DNA of 64,000 bases from Streptomyces sp. NBC_01497 (GTDB lineage Bacteria; Actinomycetota; Actinomycetes; Streptomycetales; Streptomycetaceae): assembly GCF_036250695.1 (NCBI RefSeq), contig NZ_CP109427.1, positions 4,526,001 to 4,590,000 on the forward strand, given 5' to 3'. Below are positions 34,145 to 43,025 of this stretch, piece after piece. The notes beneath the pieces were generated by a model. That model had not been told where the DNA came from and did not search any database. It saw only the letters and a program-made list of their open reading frames with translations. The position numbers and the translations under genes were made by a program. Position 1 is the first letter of the stretch; each line of letters begins with the position of its first letter.

Positions 34145-35074
34145 TCAGGCGGCCCTGGCCGTCAGCGTCAGCAGGGTGGCTTCCGGGGGGCAGGCGAAGC
34201 GGACCGGGGTGTAGCGGTTGGTGCCGCAGCCCGCCGAGACGTGGAGGTAGGAGGTGTGGCCCGCCGAGCGGTGGGTCGAGAGGCCCTTCACGCGGTCCGT
34301 GTCCAGGTCGCAGTTGGTGACCAGCGCGCCGTAGAAGGGGACGACCAGCTGGCCGCCGTGCGTGTGGCCCGCGAGGACCAGCGGGTAGCCGTCCGCCGTG
34401 AACGAGTCCAGTACGCGCAGGTAGGGGGCGTGTACGACGCCGATAGAGACGTCCGCGTCCGCTTCGGGGCCGCCGGCGACCTGCTCGTACCTGTCCCGCT
34501 TGATGTGCGGGTCGTCGAGGCCGGTGAAGGCCAGTTCGTAGCGGTCCAGCTTGAGCCGGCCGCGGGTGTTGGAGAGGTTGGTCCAGCCCGCCGCGTCGAA
34601 GGCGTCCCGCATGGGCTGCCAGGGGTTGTGCAGGGCTTGGACGGCGGGTGCGTTGCCGTTGAGCCCGTGCTTGCCCTGCGCCTTCTCGAAGAGGTAGCGC
34701 GCCGGGTTGCGCAGCTTCGGCCCGTAGTAGTCGTTGGAGCCGAAGACGTACACACCCGGGAACTCCATCAGGGGGCCCAGCGCGTCCAGCACCTCCGGTA
34801 CGGCCTCCGGGTCGGACAGGTTGTCGCCGGTGTTGACGACGAAGTCGGGGCGCAGGCCCGCCAGCGACTGGAGCCAGCGGCTCTTCTTGCGCTGGCCCCG
34901 CACCATGTGGATGTCGGAGACCTGGAGAACCCGCAGGTCACGCATGCCACGCGGGAGGATGGGCACGGTCACCCGGCGCAGTCTGAACGAGCGGACTTCG
35001 AACCCGGCGGCATAGGCGACGCCTGCCGCGCCGGCCGCCGCGATGGACAAGGGGACTCCGTAGCGTGCGCGCAT
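34145..35074 (-). CDS. Calcineurin-like metallophosphoesterase
   Basis: A 309-residue protein. An N-terminal hydrophobic stretch (SIAAAGAAGVAYAAGF) may anchor it in the membrane. Metallophosphoesterase motifs appear in order: VLQVSDIHM (DxH), VVNTGDNLSD (GD), VFGSNDYYG (GNxD-like), VVHAPY and LAGHTHGGQ (GHxH). The family hydrolyses phosphoesters; YkuE-type membrane copies act on lipid or UDP-linked substrates, but the substrate here is unknown. It is the first core gene right of the tRNA and is divergent from the GatB/YqeY gene. Confidence 0.9.
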   Translation of the reverse strand: MRARYGVPLSIAAAGAAGVAYAAGFEVRSFRLRRVTVPILPRGMRDLRVLQVSDIHMVRGQRKKSRWLQSLAGLRPDFVVNTGDNLSDPEAVPEVLDALGPLMEFPGVYVFGSNDYYGPKLRNPARYLFEKAQGKHGLNGNAPAVQALHNPWQPMRDAFDAAGWTNLSNTRGRLKLDRYELAFTGLDDPHIKRDRYEQVAGGPEADADVSIGVVHAPYLRVLDSFTADGYPLVLAGHTHGGQLVVPFYGALVTNCDLDTDRVKGLSTHRSAGHTSYLHVSAGCGTNRYTPVRFACPPEATLLTLTARAA

Positions 35075-35240
35075 AGGCCCATGGTCGCAGACCCGGCGTG
35101 AGGCCGGTCACGCGCCCGGCCCGCCCGGGTCCCGCGAGCGATCTGCGCGGGTCCGTTTCGTGGCACCCCGCGCGCCGCCCCTCGCGGCCCTCTCGTAATT
35201 CGGCGGCCGACCGCTCGTACCGCCTGCCACACTTGACCCC

Positions 35241-35702
35241 ATGACCAGCCTCAAGTCCAAGCTCCACGAAGACCTCACCGTCGCCATCAAGGCCCGCGAC
35301 GAGCTGCGTTCCGCGACGCTCCGGCTCACCCTCTCCGCCGTCACGAAGGAGGAGGTCTCGGGCCGGACCGCGCGGGAGCTCAGCGACGACGAGGTGCGGA
35401 AGGTGATCGCCAGGGAGGCGAAGAAGCGCCGCGAGGCGGCCGACGCGTTCGCCAAGGGCGGCCGGGCCGCGCAGGCCGAGCGGGAGCTGGCCGAGGGTGA
35501 GCTGCTGGCCGGGTACCTGCCGAAGCCGCTGACGGACGACGAGCTGGAGTCGATCGTCGCGGAGGCCGTCGCGGAGGCGAAGGCCGGTGGCGCGGAGGGC
35601 CGCAGCGCCATGGGAGCCGTCATGAAGATCGTCACGCCGCGCGTGGACGGGCGGGCCGAGGGCGGGCGCGTCGCCGGTGCGGTGAAGCGCCTCCTCGGGT
35701 AA
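35241..35702 (+). CDS. GatB/YqeY domain-containing protein
   Basis: A 153-residue protein matching the stand-alone YqeY family: SKLHEDLTVAIKARDELRSA at the N-terminus, helical ELSDDEVRKVIAREAKKRRE in the middle, and the C-terminal GRSAMGAVMKIVTPRVDGRA motif. YqeY resembles the tail domain of the GatB amidotransferase subunit and is thought to bind tRNA or aminoacyl-tRNA; no defined reaction is known. ATG start at 35241. A bidirectional hairpin at 35887 separates it from the convergent PBP gene. Confidence 0.9.
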   Translation: MTSLKSKLHEDLTVAIKARDELRSATLRLTLSAVTKEEVSGRTARELSDDEVRKVIAREAKKRREAADAFAKGGRAAQAERELAEGELLAGYLPKPLTDDELESIVAEAVAEAKAGGAEGRSAMGAVMKIVTPRVDGRAEGGRVAGAVKRLLG

Positions 35703-35706
35703 CCCT

Positions 35707-35802
35707 GGCTACGGCTACGGCTACGGCTACGGCTACGGCTACGGCTACGGCTACGGCTACGGCTACGGCTACGGCTACGGCTACGGCTACGGCTACGGCC
35801 AC
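35707..35802 (+). repeat. (GGCTAC)15 hexanucleotide tandem repeat
   Basis: Fifteen perfect GGCTAC copies (35707-35796) followed by one GGCCAC, starting five bases after the YqeY stop. It would translate as repeating dipeptides in any frame but lies outside a gene. Copy number is likely to vary between strains. Confidence 0.95.
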
Positions 35803-35886
35803 GGCGCCGCCCCAGCCGCCACCGCCGGGTCGCCCAGGTGGCGGTACCGGCCATCTGGCGGCGCGGCGCCGCGTTCAGGGCATACG

Positions 35887-35928
35887 CGAGGGCGCCCGCC
35901 CCGGTGAGGACCGGGGCGGGCGCCCTCG
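35887..35928. terminator. Bidirectional 19-bp hairpin terminator
   Basis: cgagggcgcccgccccggt (35887-35905), loop gagg, then the exact reverse complement (35910-35928). It lies between the convergent YqeY and PBP genes. The T-rich TTCG-repeat tract to 35990 follows on the plus side. Confidence 0.85.
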
Positions 35929-36003
35929 TTCGTTCGGTTCGGTCTGTACGTTCCGTTCGTTCCGTTCGGTTCGCTCGGTTCGTTCGTCGGTGACCGGCCG
36001 CCG

Positions 36004-38283
36004 TCAGTGGCCGTTGCCGCCGCCGAAGAAGTTGCCGAACCCGCCGCCGTTGTCGCCGGTGGTCCCGCCGTCCTGGCCGGTCCCGCCGTTCTGGCCGGCG
36101 CCGCCGTCCTGCGCACCCGCGGTGTCGCCGTTGTTGCCGTTGTCCCCGCCGTTGTCCCCGCCGGTGGCGGCCTGGCCGCCGGTGTCACCCTTGGGGTTCC
36201 CGGGCTTCGGGTCCTTCTTCTTCATGTCGGGAAGGTTGATCGTGGGCAGCGGCGGCGACGTCGTGCCCGCCAGCGCCCCGCTCATCGCGTCCTTCCAGAT
36301 CGGTCCCGGGGTATCGGCGCCCTGGACCTGCGTGTGGTACTGGCCGCCGATGGTGATGTTCCGCATCGACACGTTGTGCGTCGGGCCACCGACCCAGACC
36401 GCGCCCGCCATGTCCGACGTGTAGCCGACGAACCAGGCGGCGTTGAGGTTGTCCGTGGTACCGGTCTTGCCCGCGTTGTCGCGGTCGCTGAGGCCGGCGA
36501 GCGTACCCGTACCGTCCTCGACCACGCCCTTCAGCAGGGAGTTCAGGACGGTGGCGGTGTGCTCGGACATCGCCTGCTTGCACTGCGACTTCGGCACGGG
36601 AAGCGACTTGCCGGTCGTCGTCGTGATCGACTCCACGGCGACGGGGGAGCAGTAGACGCCCTTGTTCGCGAAGGTCGCGTACGCGTTGGCCATCGTCAGC
36701 GGCGAGACGAGCTGCGTGCCCAGGGTGAGCGAGGGCACCTGGTCGAGCTTCTTGCCGTCGGCGCGCTGCACGCCCATCTTCGTGGCCATCTGCGTGACCG
36801 GGCAGACGCCGAGCTTGCTGATCAGCTGCACGAAGTAGGTGTTGACCGACTTGGCCATGGCCTCCTTCATGTTCATCGGCCCGACCTCGGACTTCGACTC
36901 GTTCTCGACGGTCGCGGGGTCCGTCGTGCTGTTCTGCCAGGTGCTGTTGCAGGTCTGCACCGGCGAGGGGTAGTTCATCTTGTTCGGCGCGGATTCGACG
37001 GTGCCGGGGTCCGTGCCGCTGTCGATCGCGGCCGCGGCCGTGATCGGCTTGAACGTGGAGCCGGACTGGAAGCCGTTGCCGCCGCCCATGTCGTGGTCGG
37101 TGCTGAGGTTGAGCTGGGTCTCGTTGGTCCCGAAGCCGTACGGGCGGGACTGGCCCATCGCGACGATCTTGCCGGTGCCCGGCTGGACAAGGGTCACGGC
37201 CGTGGCGACCGAGTCCGTCTTGTAGACGTGGTTCTGGATCGAGGCCTGGACCGATCCCTGGGCCTTCGGGTCGAGCGTCGTCTTGATCGTCAGACCGCCG
37301 GTGTTCCAGCGGTCGGCGCGCTCCTGAGACGTCTTGCCGAAGGTCGGGTCGTCCAGCAGGGTGTCGCGCACGTAGTCGCAGAAGAAGCCCGCGCCCTTGA
37401 CGGCGGTGATGCAGCCGCTCTTGGGGCGCTTCACCTTGAGCTTGATCGGCGTCGCGATCGCTTTGTCCGCCTCGGACTGCGAGATGTCGCCGACCTGCTC
37501 CATCCGCGTGAGGACGGTGTTGCGCCGCTTGAGTGCGGTCGGTTCGTCGTTGATCGGGTCGTACTGGCTGGGCGACTGGACGAGGCCGGCCAGCAGCGCC
37601 GACTCCTCAAGATCCAGGTCCTTGGCGTGCTTCGAGAAGTACAGCTCGGAGGCCGCCTCGACGCCGTACGCCTGCTCCCCGAAGAACGTGATGTTCAGGT
37701 AGTTCTCAAGGATCTTCTTCTTGCCGAGTTCGTCCTCGACCTGGATCGCGTACTTCAGTTCCTGGACCTTGCGGCCCAGGGTCTGCTGGGTGGCCTGCGC
37801 GACCTTGGTGGGGTCGTTGCCGGCCTCCTCGATGAAGACGTTCTTGACGTACTGCTGTGTCAGCGTCGACGCGCCCTGCGCGACGCCGCCGGACTGCGCG
37901 TTCTGGTTGAGTGCGCGGGCGACGCCCTTGATGTCGATCGCCCCGTGCTCGTAGTACCGCGAGTCCTCGATGGCGACGAGCGCCTTCTGCATGTACGGGG
38001 AGATGTCCTTCAGCGGCACCACCGTGCGGTCGCGCGAGTAGACGTCGGCGATCTTGCCGCCGTCCGCGTCGAGGATGGTGGTCCGCTGGCTCAACGGCGG
38101 GGTCTTGAGGTTGGCGGGGAGTTCGTCGAATCCCGTGACCGTCCCCTTGGCCGCGAGACCCAGCGATCCGAAGGCCGGCAGGGCGATGCCGGCGAGCACC
38201 GCGCCGGCGAGCACGCTGACTCCCAGGAACTTGGCGGCCTGCTGGGTCTTGGACAGGCCTCCGCCCGAGCGCTTCTTTGGCAT
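36004..38283 (-). CDS. Bifunctional penicillin-binding protein (GT51 transglycosylase / transpeptidase)
   Basis: A 759-residue class A PBP. An N-terminal membrane anchor lies at 18-45. The GT51 domain has EDSRYYEHG (catalytic Glu106), GASTLTQQYVKN and FFGEQAYGVEAA. The transpeptidase domain has SGSTFKP (Ser409, Lys412), SVNTYFV and AGKTGTTDN. The extracellular tail after about residue 690 is Gly/Asn/Gln-rich and low-complexity, ending GGGNGH. It polymerises and cross-links peptidoglycan outside the membrane. It is divergent from wblA with a 570-bp gap that holds a palindromic repeat array close to this gene's start. Confidence 0.95.
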   Translation of the reverse strand: MPKKRSGGGLSKTQQAAKFLGVSVLAGAVLAGIALPAFGSLGLAAKGTVTGFDELPANLKTPPLSQRTTILDADGGKIADVYSRDRTVVPLKDISPYMQKALVAIEDSRYYEHGAIDIKGVARALNQNAQSGGVAQGASTLTQQYVKNVFIEEAGNDPTKVAQATQQTLGRKVQELKYAIQVEDELGKKKILENYLNITFFGEQAYGVEAASELYFSKHAKDLDLEESALLAGLVQSPSQYDPINDEPTALKRRNTVLTRMEQVGDISQSEADKAIATPIKLKVKRPKSGCITAVKGAGFFCDYVRDTLLDDPTFGKTSQERADRWNTGGLTIKTTLDPKAQGSVQASIQNHVYKTDSVATAVTLVQPGTGKIVAMGQSRPYGFGTNETQLNLSTDHDMGGGNGFQSGSTFKPITAAAAIDSGTDPGTVESAPNKMNYPSPVQTCNSTWQNSTTDPATVENESKSEVGPMNMKEAMAKSVNTYFVQLISKLGVCPVTQMATKMGVQRADGKKLDQVPSLTLGTQLVSPLTMANAYATFANKGVYCSPVAVESITTTTGKSLPVPKSQCKQAMSEHTATVLNSLLKGVVEDGTGTLAGLSDRDNAGKTGTTDNLNAAWFVGYTSDMAGAVWVGGPTHNVSMRNITIGGQYHTQVQGADTPGPIWKDAMSGALAGTTSPPLPTINLPDMKKKDPKPGNPKGDTGGQAATGGDNGGDNGNNGDTAGAQDGGAGQNGGTGQDGGTTGDNGGGFGNFFGGGNGH

Positions 38284-38421
38284 GGGTGCAGCCTACGGTC
38301 TGATTCGCCGGACAAGGGTCAAGGCTCTGGCCTAAGCTGCACTCAACTGTCACGATCTCGCACGCGGGTGTGGCGAAGCACCACGCGGCATCCCGAGCCG
38401 GTGCGGTCGAGGACGTACGAA

Positions 38422-38482
38422 GCAGAGGTACGGAACGTACGAGCAGAGGTGCGGGACGTACGAAGAGGTACGGGACGTACGG
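38422..38482. promoter_or_regulatory. 21-bp tandem repeat array with GTACGnnnCGTAC palindromes
   Basis: Three tandem units at 38422, 38443 and 38464. Each contains a near-palindrome: gtacggaacgtac (38428-38440), gtgcgggacgtac (38449-38461) and gtacgggacgtac (38468-38480). A further half-site cgtac lies at about 38415. The array lies 140-200 bp upstream of the PBP start and 375 bp upstream of wblA. Regular spacing plus dyad symmetry suggests a dimeric regulator's operator; the protein is unknown. Confidence 0.5.
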
Positions 38483-38855
38483 GGCGAGGACTCCGAGAGA
38501 TATGCCGACGGCAGCCGGGCCGAGACCGGCCAGGGTCACACTTTCGGGTGGTCTTGTGTCATGAATTTCCGGCGAACCCGAGCGCCGGAAAACGTGCGCG
38601 GGCACCCTCCGGTGTGCTGCCTGGCATCGGCTGTGACGAGGCTGAACCACCTGGTCGTACGGGTTTGTTCAGGGCCTCTTTCGTTCACTCCCCTGGGTGA
38701 TCTTTCGAGCACGCATAGTCCGTTCGGGCCATTCAAGATTGGGCACGAAGGGGGTGTTGCGCTGTGCCCGCCGCCCGTAACGTCCTCAACTGGCAGCGGT
38801 GAATATGCCTCTGCCGCCGTGGGGGAGCCTCGATTCGGGAGAGGACGGCGCCGGC

Positions 38856-39203
38856 ATGGGCTGGGTTACCGACTGGAGTGCGCAGGCAGCCTGCCGCACT
38901 ACCAATCCGGACGAACTATTCGTTCAAGGTGCAGCGCAGAACAGGGCCAAGGCGGTGTGCACCGGTTGCCCGGTGCGTACGGAGTGCCTGGCAGACGCGC
39001 TCGACAACCACGTCGAGTTCGGCGTATGGGGCGGAATGACCGAGCGGGAGCGCCGTGCGCTGCTGCGCAGGCGGCCGACGGTCATGTCGTGGCGGCGCCT
39101 GCTGGAGACGGCGCGCACGGAGTACGAGCGCAGCGCGGGCCTGCTGCCCGCCGGGCTCGAGGGTGACGAGGTGAACTTCGAGACGTTCGCGGCGGTCAGT
39201 TAG
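38856..39203 (+). CDS. wblA: WhiB-family iron-sulfur regulator WblA
   Basis: A 115-residue WhiB-like protein. The four cluster-ligand cysteines are in QAACRT, AVCTGCPVRTEC; the GVWGG turn and the basic RRALLRRRP region follow. The opening MGWVTDWSAQAACRT and overall sequence match WblA of streptomycetes, a global developmental regulator that affects aerial hyphae and antibiotic production. The core gene order (PBP upstream and divergent, ArsA-like ATPases downstream) agrees. The ATG at 38856 gives the conserved N-terminus, with GGAGAGGA about ten bases upstream; an in-frame start at 38799 is less likely. Confidence 0.9.
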   Translation: MGWVTDWSAQAACRTTNPDELFVQGAAQNRAKAVCTGCPVRTECLADALDNHVEFGVWGGMTERERRALLRRRPTVMSWRRLLETARTEYERSAGLLPAGLEGDEVNFETFAAVS

Positions 39204-39470
39204 CCCGGGCAGTCCACCCACCGCCGGGGGAGCGGTGACCGACATCGGACCGAAGCGCCGGCCCGGGATGGCGCGCTTCGACGCGCCGACCTGCGGTTGC
39301 GGGGGCGTCTGCGCGCTTCGTCCCGCCAGTGCGCCCCGGGAGCCGTCACCGCAGCTGAGGGCGGCCACCGCTGAGGGCACGCTGTCGCTGAGTGCCGCCG
39401 TCGGTTCCGAGCACCACCGTTTCGTGCCACCGCCATGCCGCCACCGGCGCCGCCTATCGGAGCGGGCGCG

Positions 39471-40955
39471 TCACTCCGACGTGTCACCCGCCGCCAGGCG
39501 GTCCCCCACGGACCTGAGTCCGACCAGGTCGTGCACGTCTCCGGGCAGTGCCGGGACGGCGATCACCGCCACCTCAGGGTGGAGTGCCGTGAAGCGGTCC
39601 CGTGTGCGCTGCTCGCGCGCGATCACGTGCATGCGGTCCGCGTGGAGCCGCAGCAGACCGGCTGTCAGCTGTTCCACACTTGTGACAGAGTCGACCGCCG
39701 GTGAATCGGAACTACCCGGCGAATCGGTTGAATCGGTTGGGCTCGGGTCCGGGGATTCGGGGTTCTCGGACGGCCCGGCGGCCTCGGGAGAGGAGTCATC
39801 GCGCGGGGTGCCCGCACTGCTTGTCGCGCTACGGGGAGTGGCGCCACGGACACCATTCCCGGCCTCCTGATCCACAATGCCGGACTCTTCAAGATTTTCC
39901 GCGGCGGCCCGCGCCCGGTCCGCCGACAGCCGGCGCGCGCCGCTGTCATGCACCCGGTTGAGGACCAGTCCCGCCAGCGGCATCCGCTCCGCCGCCAACC
40001 GGCTGACGAAATAGGCCGCTTCACGCAGCGCGTCCCGCTCGGGCGCCGCCACCACGAGGAAGGCCGTGCCCGGCGCCTGGAGCAGCCGGTACGTCGCGTC
40101 CGCGCGGGTGCGGAAGCCGCCGAACATCGTGTCCATCGCGGCCACGAACGTCTGCACGTCGTTGAGGAACTGCCCGCCGAGCAGTTTGCCCAGGGTGCCG
40201 GTCATCATCGTCATGCCGACGTTGAGGAACTTCATCCCCGCGCGCCCGCCGACCTTCGCGGGGGCCATCAGCACCCGGATGAACTTCCCGTCCAGGAACG
40301 ACCCGAGGCGCTTCGGCGCGTCCAGGAAATCGAGGGCGGAGCGCGACGGCGGGGTGTCCACGACGATCAGGTCCCACTCGTCGCGGGCCCGCAGCTGGCC
40401 CAGCTTCTCCATGGCCATGTACTCCTGCGTACCGGCGAACCCGGCCGACAGGGACTGGTAGAAGGGGTTCTCCAGGATCGCGCGCGCCCGCGCCTTGTCC
40501 GCGTGCGACTCGACGATCTCGTCGAACGTCCGCTTCATGTCCAGCATCATCGCGTGCAGTTCGCCGGGGCCCTCGACCCCCTTGACCTGGCGCGGGGTGT
40601 TGTCGAGCGAGTCGATCCCCATGGACTGCGCGAGCCGCCGCGCCGGGTCGATCGTCAGGACGACCACCTTGCGTCCGCGCTCCGCCGCCCGTACGCCGAG
40701 CGCCGCGGCCGTCGTCGTCTTGCCGACGCCGCCGGAGCCGCAGCAGACGATGATGCGGGTCGCGGGGTCGTCCAGCAGGGCGTCCACGTCGAGCGCGGGC
40801 GTGTCCGACGGCAGCCCGGCCCGCGCCGGGGGACCGTCCTCCCGGCGACGACCGTGCCCGGTGCCGGTGCCGGTGCCGGCACCGGTCGCCCTGCCGCTGC
40901 CGCTGCCGCTGCCGCTGCCGTTGTCCGTGCCGCCGGGCTCCTGGGCCTTGCTCAT
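39471..40955 (-). CDS. ArsA-type (GET3/ArsA family) ATPase, second of a pair
   Basis: A 494-residue P-loop ATPase. After a 45-residue Gly/Ser/Thr-rich N-terminus comes Walker A CCGSGGVGKTTTAAALG, then LTIDPARRLAQ (switch I-like) and WDLIVVDTPPS (Walker B). A Ser/Pro/Asp-rich insertion of about 60 residues lies before the C-terminal helices. It resembles the single-domain ArsA homologues conserved as a pair beside wblA in actinobacteria; a role in arsenite export is not implied. Its ATG overlaps the upstream paralogue's stop by 4 bp (ATGA at 40952-40955). Confidence 0.85.
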   Translation of the reverse strand: MSKAQEPGGTDNGSGSGSGSGRATGAGTGTGTGHGRRREDGPPARAGLPSDTPALDVDALLDDPATRIIVCCGSGGVGKTTTAAALGVRAAERGRKVVVLTIDPARRLAQSMGIDSLDNTPRQVKGVEGPGELHAMMLDMKRTFDEIVESHADKARARAILENPFYQSLSAGFAGTQEYMAMEKLGQLRARDEWDLIVVDTPPSRSALDFLDAPKRLGSFLDGKFIRVLMAPAKVGGRAGMKFLNVGMTMMTGTLGKLLGGQFLNDVQTFVAAMDTMFGGFRTRADATYRLLQAPGTAFLVVAAPERDALREAAYFVSRLAAERMPLAGLVLNRVHDSGARRLSADRARAAAENLEESGIVDQEAGNGVRGATPRSATSSAGTPRDDSSPEAAGPSENPESPDPSPTDSTDSPGSSDSPAVDSVTSVEQLTAGLLRLHADRMHVIAREQRTRDRFTALHPEVAVIAVPALPGDVHDLVGLRSVGDRLAAGDTSE

Positions 40956-41917
40956 GCGAAAGCCTTCCCGAGCTGTCGAAGCTCCCTGGCCAGCTGGTAG
41001 AGCCCGGCGAGATCCATGCCCTCACCCAGCAGGGGCAGTTCGTACGTGGGCACGCCGACCCTCTCCAGTACGGCGCGCTGCTCACGCTCCAGTTCCACAC
41101 GCTGCGCGTGCTCGGAGGCCTGGTCGAGCAGCGGGCCCACGAGCTTCGTCGGCGCGGCGAGCCCCGCCGACGCCAGCACCTTGGTGACCTCCTTGCGGCG
41201 GTCGCAGGAGGCGGCCCGTACCGCCGCCTCGTCCAGCAGGTGCGGGCGGACCATGTTGACGATCACGTTGCCCACCGGAAGCTCCGCCGCGCGCAGCTCG
41301 GCGATGCCGTCCGCCGTCTCCTGGACGGGCATCTCCTCCAGCTGCGTCACGAGGTGCACCGCGGTCTCGCGCGACCTGAGGACACGCATCACGGCCTGCG
41401 CCTGATTGTGTATGGGGCCGATCTTCGCGAGCCCCGCCACCTCGTAGTTCACATTGAGGAAGCGGGTGATGCGGCCGGTGGGGGGCGCGTCCATCACCAC
41501 GTAGTCGTACGCGAACCGGCCGTTGCGGTCGCGCCGCCGTACGGCCTCGCACGCCTTGCCGGTCAGCAGGACGTCCCGCACACCGGGGGCGATGGTCGTC
41601 GCGAAGTCGATCGCGCCGATCCGGTTCAGCGCGCGCCCGGCGCTGCCCAGCTTGTAGAACATCTGGAGGTAGTCGAGCAGCGCCCGCTCCGCGTCGATGG
41701 CCAGCGCGAATACCTCGCCGCCGCCGGACGCGACGGCGATCTTCCGTTCCTCGTAGGGCAGCGCCTCCGTTTCGAAGAGCTGCGCGATGCCCTGCCTGCC
41801 CTCGACCTCGACGAGGAGGGCGCGCTTGCCCTCTGTCGCGAGGGAGAGCGCGAGAGCGGCGGCCACCGTCGTCTTACCGGTGCCGCCCTTGCCGCTGACG
41901 ACCTGGAGCCTGCTCAC
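40952..41917 (-). CDS. ArsA-type ATPase, first of a pair
   Basis: A 321-residue ArsA/Get3-like P-loop ATPase. It begins MSRLQVVSGKGGTGKTTVAA, with the deviant Walker A carrying the signature lysine (KGGTGKT). Walker B-like DYVVMDAPPTGRITRFLN follows, and a C-terminal LPLLGEGMDLAGLYQLA segment. Such ATPases dimerise on nucleotide and handle client proteins or ligands; the client is unknown. It is coupled by a 4-bp overlap to the second ATPase and is divergent from the DUF4177 gene (94 bp). Confidence 0.85.
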   Translation of the reverse strand: MSRLQVVSGKGGTGKTTVAAALALSLATEGKRALLVEVEGRQGIAQLFETEALPYEERKIAVASGGGEVFALAIDAERALLDYLQMFYKLGSAGRALNRIGAIDFATTIAPGVRDVLLTGKACEAVRRRDRNGRFAYDYVVMDAPPTGRITRFLNVNYEVAGLAKIGPIHNQAQAVMRVLRSRETAVHLVTQLEEMPVQETADGIAELRAAELPVGNVIVNMVRPHLLDEAAVRAASCDRRKEVTKVLASAGLAAPTKLVGPLLDQASEHAQRVELEREQRAVLERVGVPTYELPLLGEGMDLAGLYQLARELRQLGKAFA

Positions 41918-42011
41918 ATATTCGAGCCTAACCAGTCGTGTCCCGCCCTACGCACCTGGCCGCCCCTGGGGTTTCTCGGGGTGCCCCCGAGGTTGCGACT
42001 ACAGTCGCCCC

Positions 42012-42173
42012 ATGACCAAGTGGGAATACGCCACCGTGCCGCTTCTCGTGCACGCGACCAAGCAGATCCTGGACACCTGGGGCGAGGACGGCTGGGAGCT
42101 CGTCCAGGTCGTGCCGGGCCCCAACAACCCCGAGCAGCTCGTGGCCTACCTGAAGCGGGAGAAGGGCGCGTGA
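42012..42173 (+). CDS. DUF4177-type small protein
   Basis: A 53-residue protein, MTKWEYATVPLLVHATKQIL, then the EDGWELVQVVPGP motif typical of DUF4177. A longer in-frame reading exists, but the conserved protein begins at the ATG at 42012. Its TGA overlaps the GTG start of the RidA gene (GTGA at 42170-42173). Function unknown. Confidence 0.85.
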   Translation: MTKWEYATVPLLVHATKQILDTWGEDGWELVQVVPGPNNPEQLVAYLKREKGA

Positions 42174-42640
42174 GCGGCACCGTCGAGGCGGCGATCGCCG
42201 CGGCGGGGCTGACCCTGCCGGACGTCGCGCCGCCGCTCGCCGCGTACAAGCCCGCCGTCCGCAGCGGCGTGTACGTCTACACGGCGGGCCAGCTCCCGCT
42301 CGTGGAGGGCAAGCTTCCGCTCACCGGCAAGGTGGGTGCGGAGGTCACCGCCGAGGAGGCCAAGGAGCTGGCGGCCACCTGCGCGCTGAACGCCCTCGCG
42401 GCAGTGAAATCCGTCACCGGCGACCTCGACCGCATCGCGCGCGTGGTGAAGGTCGTGGGGTACGTGGCGTCCGCCGCGGACTTCACCGGCCAGCCCGCAG
42501 TGATCAACGGCGCGAGCGAGCTGCTCGCCCGCGTCCTCGGTGAGAAGGGCGTACACGCGCGCAGCGCCGTGGGCGTCGCGGTACTGCCGCTGGACGCACC
42601 GGTCGAGGTCGAGATCCAGGTGGAACTGACCGAGGACTGA
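42170..42640 (+). CDS. RidA/YjgF/UK114-family protein
   Basis: A 156-residue RidA-like protein. Family features are VYTAGQLPL near residue 40, a central helix (ATCALNALAAVKSVTGDLDR) and the end ARSAVGVAVLPLDAPVEVE, where the conserved arginine-bearing strand forms the trimer cleft. RidA hydrolyses reactive enamines/imines from amino acid metabolism; this longer subgroup may have another ligand. GTG start coupled to the DUF4177 stop. A strong hairpin follows at 42698. Confidence 0.9.
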   Translation: MSGTVEAAIAAAGLTLPDVAPPLAAYKPAVRSGVYVYTAGQLPLVEGKLPLTGKVGAEVTAEEAKELAATCALNALAAVKSVTGDLDRIARVVKVVGYVASAADFTGQPAVINGASELLARVLGEKGVHARSAVGVAVLPLDAPVEVEIQVELTED

Positions 42641-42697
42641 ACCACCGATCCTGGAAACAGCGGGCGCCGGGGCCACAAGAGTGGCGAGGAGCCCGGG

Positions 42698-42743
42698 AAG
42701 CCGGCCGGCGGGACCCCTGCGAGGGTCCGCCGGCCGGCTTTTC
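42698..42743 (+). terminator. Terminator after the RidA gene
   Basis: Left arm 42698-42716 (aagccggccggcgggaccc) pairs with 42723-42740 (gggtccgccggccggctt) around a six-base loop, with one bulged base. TTTTC follows. This is a good intrinsic terminator shape for the DUF4177-RidA operon. The rest of the 385-bp gap to 43025 holds no supported gene. Confidence 0.85.
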
Positions 42744-43025
42744 GCACGAGGCGTGTCGGCGGAAGGGTCCGTCCCGTGCGCACCCGGCCGTGCGGTCGTC
42801 ATGCGAGGCCGGGCACGGAGGCCGCACCTTCAGGCCGGGCCGGGAGGCCGGACGCCACGGGAAGGGCTGGCGGGCCGGCAAACCTGGCCTCCTCCTTACG
42901 GCGGGCGTACGTCTCGAAGGCCGGGCCCGGAAACCCGCCCCCTCCTTACGACGGGTGCACGGCCCGGTCAGGCGCTCGTACGGCCGCCCCTCGAACATCC
43001 GGTCACGAACGCATAGCATCCGCCC

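Noticed and set aside
36007..38700. 897-codon open frame opposite the penicillin-binding protein
   Set aside because: Translation is Arg/Val/Asp-repetitive antisense text; the PBP on the other strand has all catalytic motifs.
42641..43025. Possible small gene between RidA and Nudix genes
   Set aside because: Open frames here are Pro/Arg/Gly-rich with no ribosome site; the sequence consists of a terminator and GC-rich degenerate repeats.
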